DNA from: Hirudo medicinalis | Taxonomy: Eukaryota; Annelida; Clitellata; Hirudinida; Hirudinidae | NCBI GenBank assembly: GCA_011800805.1 | Contig: MPNW01001004.1 | Span: forward strand, 1-41,154 | DNA: 41,154 nucleotides | Direction: 5' to 3' | Part shown: positions 34,376 to 41,154 of the stretch, one piece after another | How positions within the stretch are numbered: the stretch's first letter is position 1 | Layout of the letters: the number at the start of each line of letters is the position of its first letter | Notes under the pieces: generated by a model | What the model was told of the DNA's origin: nothing | Seen by the model: only the letters and a program-made list of their open reading frames with translations | Database searches by the model: none | Made by a program: the position numbers and the translations under genes

Positions 34376-36118
34376 ATGAAAGTGCTGCATTTAGCCTTGA
34401 ATCTGCTTCTTATATTTGCCAGTGGTGTGATTTACCAATTATCTTGGAAAAATGGAATTGGAAAAATTCTGACATACTTACATAATGATATTAACACAAA
34501 AATAGAAGAGGCAAGCAGCAACATAAAATATAACATTCTGTTAAGAAATTCATCAGTTTGGTGTTGGGGATCCACTCATCTTGATAGGATTTGTTATTTC
34601 AACAATCTTTATTTTCATTCAAACAAATTCTTTTTTGTTCATGGAAAAGATAGTTTGTATCATGGTCTCCCAGAAAACCTGTTCAACCCAGCTCTCCTGG
34701 ATTTATCTTCAGTGCATGACCACAATGGACAGTATTTCAATTATATTGATGTCATTTATGAAAAGTCTGCAAAATTATTGAACTCTGTGATCCAGGTACC
34801 CAATTTGACTTTTGTGGTGCATCGTTTTCATCCAGATAATCTTATGCATGTTTTTCATGATGACCTTATCCCACTGTTTGAAACTTTAGAGATATTTGCT
34901 CCTCTTTTTCAATGGAACATTGAAGATATTCAATTAATGTTTGTTGATAAAAGATCACCAGGTAAATACAAAGATTTGTATGAGAGCATGTCCTCCAAGA
35001 AACCAATGTATAGAACGAAACTTCCTCATAAAACAATTTGCTTCTCAAAGGTTTTGATGGGACTCGTCAAAAACACAACTTGGTATCAATATGGCTTTGT
35101 GAGACCACAAGGTCCATTGGATCATCAGGTTAATGCATTTTCCTTGAAAAGGTTTGTCTATTTCATGAGGAAAAAATATCATCTGGAGAGAAACCCTGAG
35201 ATCCTGGTTGAATCTGCAGTATTGCTTGTGAGGAAATTGAATCGTCTTATCCTCAATGAAATTGAGCTGACTTACAAACTGGTCCATGATTTAGGGTTGA
35301 AGGTAGAAGTGGTTTCTCAAGAAACCCATAGCCTGGTTGAGATCATCTCAAAAATTTCAACTGCAGGAGTTCTTATTGGAATGCATGGATCCCTTCTGAT
35401 CCTATCACTCTTTCTTCCTACAGGTGCTCTGTTGGTTGAATTATTTCCATATGCTGTCAACCCAAACAACTACACTCCATATAGAACTTTGGTAGGTATA
35501 CCTGGATTTAATATAACCTATGCAAGCTGGAGAAATGTTGATGCCAAGAATTCAATAACTCATCCTGGTAGGGCTCCTTATGAAGGTGGTATCAAGCATT
35601 TGCCTCTGAAAGAGCAGGAGGAAATAATGTCCAGCAGAGAGGTGCCATTACACTTGTGCTGCGATGATCCTCAGTGGTTATTCAGAATCTATCAAGATAC
35701 AAAGGTGGATGCAAATCAAATAGTAGAGTTAGTTGCCAAGCACCGGAAACATTTCTCTTTTAATAACCATCCAAATCAAAACCAAATATTAAAGCATAAG
35801 CTGTTGCCCTATAGAATTGAATTGATCAAGTGCTACAATAACGGAGCTCATAATTCTGAATCTATCCTCTTCATATCTTGGGATGCTCCTGTGAACATAG
35901 ATTCGGTTGGTCGAGAAGGATTTGTGTACGAGTTGTGGCTGCAGGAGTTGGGCACAGAGTCTTATCTTACGTTCCAGTCTTCAATGAATTCATGTAAACT
36001 CACATCAAATGATGGTATCAAGAAGAATACATCATATTATATTTGGATCAGAGGTATTGCACAGAAAAATGGTGTTGGACCTTTCAATAATTTCAAGCTT
36101 GTTTGCACGACTGATTGA
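34376..36118 (+). CDS. POMGNT2: POMGNT2, O-mannose beta-1,4-GlcNAc transferase
   Basis: A single uninterrupted frame of 580 residues, the same length as the vertebrate enzyme. A short N-terminal signal anchor (LHLALNLLLIFASGVIY) makes it a type II ER membrane protein. The GT61-family catalytic domain spans roughly 50-450, with NLTFVVHRFHPDNLMHVFHDD and GMHGSLLILSLFLPTGALLVELFP (read in pieces). A fibronectin type III domain forms the last 100 residues (FISWDAPVNIDS, YYIWIRGIA). It adds beta-1,4-GlcNAc to O-mannose on alpha-dystroglycan, the first step towards the laminin-binding core M3 glycan. The start is the first Met of the frame. An upstream ATG at 34339 opens a 48-codon frame that overlaps the start in another frame. 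Confidence 0.93.
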   Translation: MKVLHLALNLLLIFASGVIYQLSWKNGIGKILTYLHNDINTKIEEASSNIKYNILLRNSSVWCWGSTHLDRICYFNNLYFHSNKFFFVHGKDSLYHGLPENLFNPALLDLSSVHDHNGQYFNYIDVIYEKSAKLLNSVIQVPNLTFVVHRFHPDNLMHVFHDDLIPLFETLEIFAPLFQWNIEDIQLMFVDKRSPGKYKDLYESMSSKKPMYRTKLPHKTICFSKVLMGLVKNTTWYQYGFVRPQGPLDHQVNAFSLKRFVYFMRKKYHLERNPEILVESAVLLVRKLNRLILNEIELTYKLVHDLGLKVEVVSQETHSLVEIISKISTAGVLIGMHGSLLILSLFLPTGALLVELFPYAVNPNNYTPYRTLVGIPGFNITYASWRNVDAKNSITHPGRAPYEGGIKHLPLKEQEEIMSSREVPLHLCCDDPQWLFRIYQDTKVDANQIVELVAKHRKHFSFNNHPNQNQILKHKLLPYRIELIKCYNNGAHNSESILFISWDAPVNIDSVGREGFVYELWLQELGTESYLTFQSSMNSCKLTSNDGIKKNTSYYIWIRGIAQKNGVGPFNNFKLVCTTD

Positions 36119-36424
36119 ATAATTAAGCAATGACAATTGTTTGCAATCATTTCAATCATTGAAAATTTGACTTTGTTGCAATCTGAGGATTTGTTTCAGT
36201 AATTTAGAAACCAGATGTGGTGCAACCATTCATCTAACGAAGTTGCATCTGATAATTTAAATACCTACATTAAACTATGTCGTGATAAAAATGTAAATGT
36301 ACTTCATTTATATGATTTTATTTTTATTAACATTTTAAATACTGCAATTTCATGCTGTAAAATATTTGCAACCAGCTGTTTAAACCTACTTCGTCAGTCA
36401 CATACCACATATACCGTATTCAGC
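36119..36424. other. 3' flank of POMGNT2
   Basis: Non-coding; no clear AATAAA close to the stop codon was found, so the 3' UTR end is not placed. Confidence 0.4.
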
Positions 36425-36575
36425 CAGCCGCTTGCCCTCAAAGAACTGCGCGATCAGGACGCAGTGCAATAGTCCTGCAATGGGACTTGGACCCATGCTG
36501 CCATCACAGGAGGCGAAGCCTCAAACTTTAGACCATGCGAGAGCACAATGCTACTTGCTTCCAATAGCTCTCGAG
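36425..36575 (-). mobile_element. tRNA-like SINE, minus strand
   Basis: On the minus strand a T-arm-like hairpin reads ATGGG-TCCAAGT-CCCAT (five-base-pair stem, seven-base loop) with GAGG-CTTCG-CCTC upstream at about the anticodon-arm position. The rest does not fold as a tRNA. GC is clearly higher than in the surroundings, which fits a recent insertion. Confidence 0.4.
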
Positions 36576-36599
36576 TTTAAAGCTGGTATACGATTTAGG

Positions 36600-38025
36600 A
36601 AAAGGTGAAAGTAGGAAAACTTGAAGTTTGACTATCAAAAATAGTACAGTTGACCTAGGAATGGCAAATTTCAAGTCGCTATCGTTCATCCTTTGTGAGG
36701 AGTTCTTGGGGCAGACTTTGCATCCACATGCACTTTTCTGTATTATGTTATAGATTTTGTTAACTAATTACTGTAGTTCATTCCTTATCGGGTTAGTTTT
36801 GATCGACCTTACAAATATTTTTCGATATTTTCACGTAAATAACTGAAATTAATTTCAAATGTATTTTGAAATTGTCCACTCTAAAAGTTATTATTTATGT
36901 AATAATTTAAATATTATTATCAAATAACTATATTTTTGTGCGACTTTGAAGTTATTGGTAGCATTTTATCTCCAAAGGATTATTTTTAATCTAATTATAT
37001 TAATTATTATGTTTTTTTTTTTAGAATTATTTGAATTGTTGAAAAATGCAGATAATGGCAGTCTTCAAACTCTTATTTTAATGCTATTTTTGGTATTTGT
37101 CGCCTAAATATTCAAAATTAATTTTAAACTAAAAATTTAAACTTTATCGGCATTTTTAGGATGCCGATAGTACATATTTTAAAATGTAATTTTGAGGCGA
37201 TTATAAATATGTAATCGTTATTTTGTAACATTGTTCTGCTCGCTTTCGAATTTTGGTTTGTCCGTTTAAAATAGCGATAAACATTTAATTATACCATATA
37301 AAATGCATTTGTATCTTTAATGGTTGATTTTTATCTAATTTTGTTTGTTGAATTTTTCGATTTGCCAAATTAAAACAGATTTCATACTCATCTCAGCCCG
37401 ACCTCTGATTGATGAAAAGTGAATGCGAATGCCCAAGCCAGATTAAATTTTTTATGTTGAAATAAATCTATGATTTTTCTTTTAGATTATTGTTAATCGA
37501 TAACGTGTGATGCAATTAAAAAGTAATTTCGGTCTCGGTAATTTTACATAATCTTTCTTTATATTGCTAACCACAATAAATGGAGGAAAGTTACTTCGAA
37601 ATGGTCAGATTTAATTTAAGTGTCATAAATACATTTTCATCTGTTTATATGATGACGTTCTCGATATAATTAACTTAACTCGAAAACTACATTCTCTGCT
37701 ATCAGAATCATTGCATTTAAAACAGCTCTTTTCATTTCATTAGAACTCTCATATCGATGCGGTTTCAGAAAGGCCTTACTGGAGAAACATAAGTCTCTCT
37801 TCTCGCAATTCATCTCTGTCCAATTTTAAAAGATTGATCCCACGTGTCACGTCTTTACCTTTTTGACGACTATCAATCGATGCGGGGACGATTGTTTTAC
37901 TTCAACCAGAATGACTTAACGATCCAAATCAAGCGAATTTATACAAAACAGCCTTTTATTGGAACAAAAATTAGCAACGACGGTTTGTTCTAATTCAAAA
38001 TCTCTTCTAACTGTTTCGCTCGCTG
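36600..38025. other. Long AT-rich intergenic stretch, no gene seen
   Basis: No open frame above background and no repeats that I recognise. Confidence 0.5.
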
Positions 38026-38030
38026 AAAGC

Positions 38031-38221
38031 CTATCTATATAAATAAAAATGAATATTTGTCTACATATTTGTGCACTTTCCATATAACTGAATGTTTGTA
38101 TGTTTGTGAATTCGATTGATGTGGCTGTATATCAAACATATTAGAAACGTGCTCTTTCTCTTTTCTTTCTTTCCCATTTAACCATACTGAGCCACAGCAA
38201 CTCGTGGCCGGGTACACTAGT
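38031..38221 (+). mobile_element. Helentron-like non-autonomous element
   Basis: It starts CTATCTATATAAATAAAAAT and ends GTGGCCGGGTACACTAGT. This pair of ends, with TATATAAATAAAAATGAA at one side and GCCGGGTA...CTAGT at the other, resembles Helentron/HINE insertions known from insects and other invertebrates. Assigned from memory of the ends, without alignment. Confidence 0.45.
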
Positions 38222-38561
38222 ACAAACATATTATACATATAGCGTGAGAAACCAACCCCTTAGAAAATGTTCGGATGGTGTTCCCACCCACGGCGACGCC
38301 ATGCATCATGCACAAATTTGTCTTGAAACCCTGGGCCTTACCCAGTAAGTTTTGTTAAGCTGTTTTTAAAATCATAAAATTTAATATGTGATAACGAACA
38401 TATTAGAACAAGGTAAATAAAAAATGTACAAAAGTTAAATAAAATGCTATAGCATGTTTTTAGTTAGACATTTGTTTTGAATTGAGCAATTTGTCTTCAA
38501 ATGTGTTTTAGTTATTGCGTATCATTTAGATAGAAAGTAAAGTTTAACAAGGGATTTAATG

Positions 38562-39022
38562 GAAATTGTCTTTTGGATTTTATACAAATTGCAAATTAAT
38601 AAAAATTGCTTACTCAAAACAGAATGTCTTCTGCATTTCAAGCCAGTTCATGTGACCACAATGTGTATAAATAAACAAATTCAAATTATGTCAATCAACC
38701 TTTAACGGAGAGCTAATCATAATAATTTAAATTGACAAAGCAAATATATGACCATACATGCATATAAGGTCCTGTTTTATCACTTTGTGTGAATATTTGT
38801 GAAAATTGTCTTTTGGTTTTTAGACAAATAGCAAATTAAGAAAAATTGCTTACTCAAAACAGAATGTCTTTTGCATTTCAAGCCAGTTCGTGTGACCACA
38901 ATGTGTATAAATAAACCAATTCAAATTATGTCAATCAACCCTTAACGGAGGCTAATCATAATAATTTTAATTGACAAAGCAAATATATAACCATATATGC
39001 ATATAAGGTCTTGTTTTATCAC
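38562..39022. repeat. Tandem duplication of a 240-bp unit, two copies
   Basis: 38562-38783 and 38802-39022 are about 90-95% identical, both from GAAAATTGTCTTTTGG (or near) to TTTTATCAC. Small substitutions and one- to two-base indels show that the duplication is not an assembly copy. Each contains GTGTATAAATAAAC. Confidence 0.9.
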
Positions 39023-39207
39023 ATGACTTAGTATGCAAAATAACATTATAAAATGTCTTACTGGTGACATTATTACTGTCAGAAACCAGCCAGGTACGAA
39101 GCCTTTTATTGATTCGACATAACCCATGCATGTTACCAACATTAAATACTATTTCAATAATTGCTTGATATTCATCATCATATAATGTATATAATTTATT
39201 TACTAAA

Positions 39208-39288
39208 CGTTGGTGGGCGAGAGGTCAAGGTTTTCGTTTTTATGCGGCTTCGTTAGGAACTCAATTCATCCAACGAATTTCTATCACA
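39208..39288 (+). mobile_element. tRNA-derived SINE-like copy 2
   Basis: Matches 24428-24512 with many substitutions: A-box region GGTGGGCGAGAGGTCAAGG, B-box region GTTAGGAACTCAATTC, shared tail TTTCTATCA. It lies about 45 bp upstream of the cathepsin Z start codon. Confidence 0.45.
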
Positions 39289-39331
39289 ATAATTATTAAT
39301 AGTAATATAATTACTGAAATCTTTTTTCCAG

Positions 39332-40708
39332 ATGATCGAGTGTAGGGCTGTGGTAATATTTGGCGCTCTGCTGGTGGCATCCTCAGTCTATGGCTGCTAC
39401 TTGCCAGAGTTAGAAGACAATGAAGAAGTGAAGTGAGTACAATTCCGGAATCTCACGATCATTTAATATTTTCTTGTCTGTACATTGTTAATGATTACGA
39501 ATTTTTAAAGTTTACGTTTATAAATTGTAAATTGTAAAGGGTAACGTGTTTTGTTTATAAGTAATAATTTTATTTTTAATTAATTCGAGCAGGAATTCAT
39601 GCACTTAATTTGTGATAAGCATATATTGTTTCCGTCTAAGACTCGAACCGAGAATTTGGGAGAGAAAAAACATCGACCTTCCAAAAAACTGGGATTGGAG
39701 AAATGTCAGTGGAATTAATTATGCCAGTCCCACGAGAAACCAGCATATTCCACAATGTATGAAGAATATATTAAGCATATTTTTATTATGCACTTAAATA
39801 AGTTGTTATTAGTGTGTACTTTAACTTTACGACCAGACTGTGGATCTTGCTGGGCCATGTCTGCCACCAGTGTGTTGGCTGACCGTATCAACATCAAGAG
39901 GAGGAACGTCTGGCCATCTGCTTACCTCTCTGTCCAGAATGTCATCAACTGTAATGAAGACCTATTTTTTAGAGGTTCATGCCGCGGTGGCACAGATACA
40001 ATGGTTTATAAACATGCCCACATGCATGGAATTCCAGACGAATCGTGTAATAATTACCAAGCAAAAGATCAGCGTTAGTAATTGCAGTCGGAGTTAATTT
40101 ATTGATATTTAACCCTTCAGTCAAGAAGCATTGTTATCCCAATCGTTCAACTCCCGTCAGAGTGCACAGAGTTCAACAAGTGTGGAAAATACGACTCCAA
40201 CGGAAAACGTTGGGCAGTAAAGGACTATAAACTTTGGAAGGTCAGTGAGTATGGAAGCATTAGAGGAAGAGAAGACATGATGAAGGAGATTTACACCAGA
40301 GGTCCAATCAGGTCGTTAACTTCAGAAAACATCATTTGGAAATTTTCTTTAATCAAAGTAATAGGGTAAATAAATTAGGAGTATTTGACGGACAATAGAT
40401 TTTATAAAAATAATACAAATAAATATTTATTTTGATTTTAAAGACATGTTTAGAATTGATTAGTTACAGTCCGACTCTCATCAGTGAAATATCTCTGATG
40501 TGGTCTTTCAGGCTTTCTTATTTTCTGGAGCCATCTCCAGATAATTAAATAAATAAATGATACGTGCATTTCTAGAGACATCTAGCTCAAAGTTTATATT
40601 AATATTAATTATTAATTTTAATATTAATAAATTTCCTGTGTCCATTGATAGCTGCCTCCTAACATCAGTGCAACCATTTGTGATGTATAAAGGTGGAATT
40701 TTCAGATG
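39332..40708 (+). CDS. CTSZ: Cathepsin Z (X), 5' part, continues beyond window
   Basis: Five exons with matching phases: 39332-39432, 39641-39756, 39837-40073, 40161-40311, 40652-40708; about 220 residues so far. Signal peptide [21 protein letters not shown], then a short propeptide with the Cys-Tyr of the family (the pro-Cys that blocks the active site), [17 protein letters not shown], the cathepsin-Z-specific HIP mini-loop in [16 protein letters not shown], and catalytic Cys in CGSCWA. Further blocks: [41 protein letters not shown]. It is a lysosomal papain-family (C1) carboxypeptidase. The catalytic His and Asn exons lie outside the window. His after CGSCWA in vertebrates is Met here. The last exon is the least certain (donor TG|GTACCC). 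Confidence 0.9.
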
Positions 40709-40879
40709 GTACCCCTTTAGAATGCCGGTTCGTTTATTTTTATTAACTTGACTTTTTTTATTGAATGTATTTTTGTATCTGTATATATCCGATCCTTTGA
40801 GTGCTTTATGTACCTATCCGAACGGGATACTAATTTTTATTTTAAAATATTAAAGTAAACACTGTAATAAAATGAAGTA

Positions 40880-41154
40880 ACTATTTTAAATACATTATAA
40901 AATTATATTTTTTAATTATAATTAATTAATTAACTAATAATTAATTATTTTTTTAAATTATAATTATAATTAATTACAAGTACTGTTAAAGTTTATTATA
41001 AAAAATTATAATAATTATAATTAAATAATTATAAATAAATAATTATAATTATAATAATTATAATTAATAATTATAATTAAATAATTATAATTATAATTAA
41101 ATAATTATAAATAAATAATTATAATTATAATTAAATAATTATAAATAAATAATT
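40880..41154. repeat. A/T-only TAATTATAAT satellite-like tract
   Basis: Nearly pure A/T with repeated AATTATAATTAAAT and AATTATAAATAAAT words; runs off the end of the window. It lies in the intron that should follow cathepsin Z exon 5. Confidence 0.9.

Overview
This is a window of AT-rich animal nuclear DNA. Genes have many small exons with GT..AG introns, TATA-type promoters and AATAAA poly(A) signals, separated by dense microsatellites and decayed retrotransposons. The gene set (troponin I, neuropeptide F, semaphorin, zfh1/ZEB, Maf, POMGNT2, cathepsin Z) is bilaterian. The RPRF-amide neuropeptide and the low GC suggest an invertebrate, most plausibly a lophotrochozoan such as a leech-like annelid; the species is an inference. 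All exon models below were built by hand by matching splice sites and reading phase; no alignment was run.

Layout. 1-7700: a zfh1/ZEB zinc-finger homeodomain repressor (+), with a TATA promoter flanked by sites resembling the family's own binding motif. 8308-11402: troponin I (-), with a start codon split across an intron and a 10-nt exon. 11403-13799: simple repeats and an assembly gap. About 13754-15772: remnant of an R2-like non-LTR retrotransposon. 16326-17796: a neuropeptide F precursor (+). 19326-20072: an unrecognised secreted Asn-rich precursor (+). 20691-21312: an intronless ALYREF-like RNA-export adaptor (-), broken by an assembly duplication. 22440-23250: decayed LINE. 23830-28990: a semaphorin (+) that ends in a bare hydrophobic tail, as GPI-anchored proteins do. 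29585-30297: LTR-retrotransposon scraps. 31083-31787: a Maf-family bZIP factor (-). 34376-36118: intronless POMGNT2 glycosyltransferase (+). 36400-39300: SINE-like, Helentron-like and tandem-duplicated DNA. 39332 to the end: 5' part of cathepsin Z (+), then an A/T satellite.

The genes form no operon or evident pathway; this is an ordinary gene neighbourhood of neural, muscle and housekeeping functions. The most interesting points are the possible autoregulatory ZEB sites, the split-start troponin I, the neuropeptide F gene with its classic intron inside the Arg codon, the tail-anchored semaphorin and the novel secreted precursor. Several duplications flank N runs and look like assembly artefacts, not biology.
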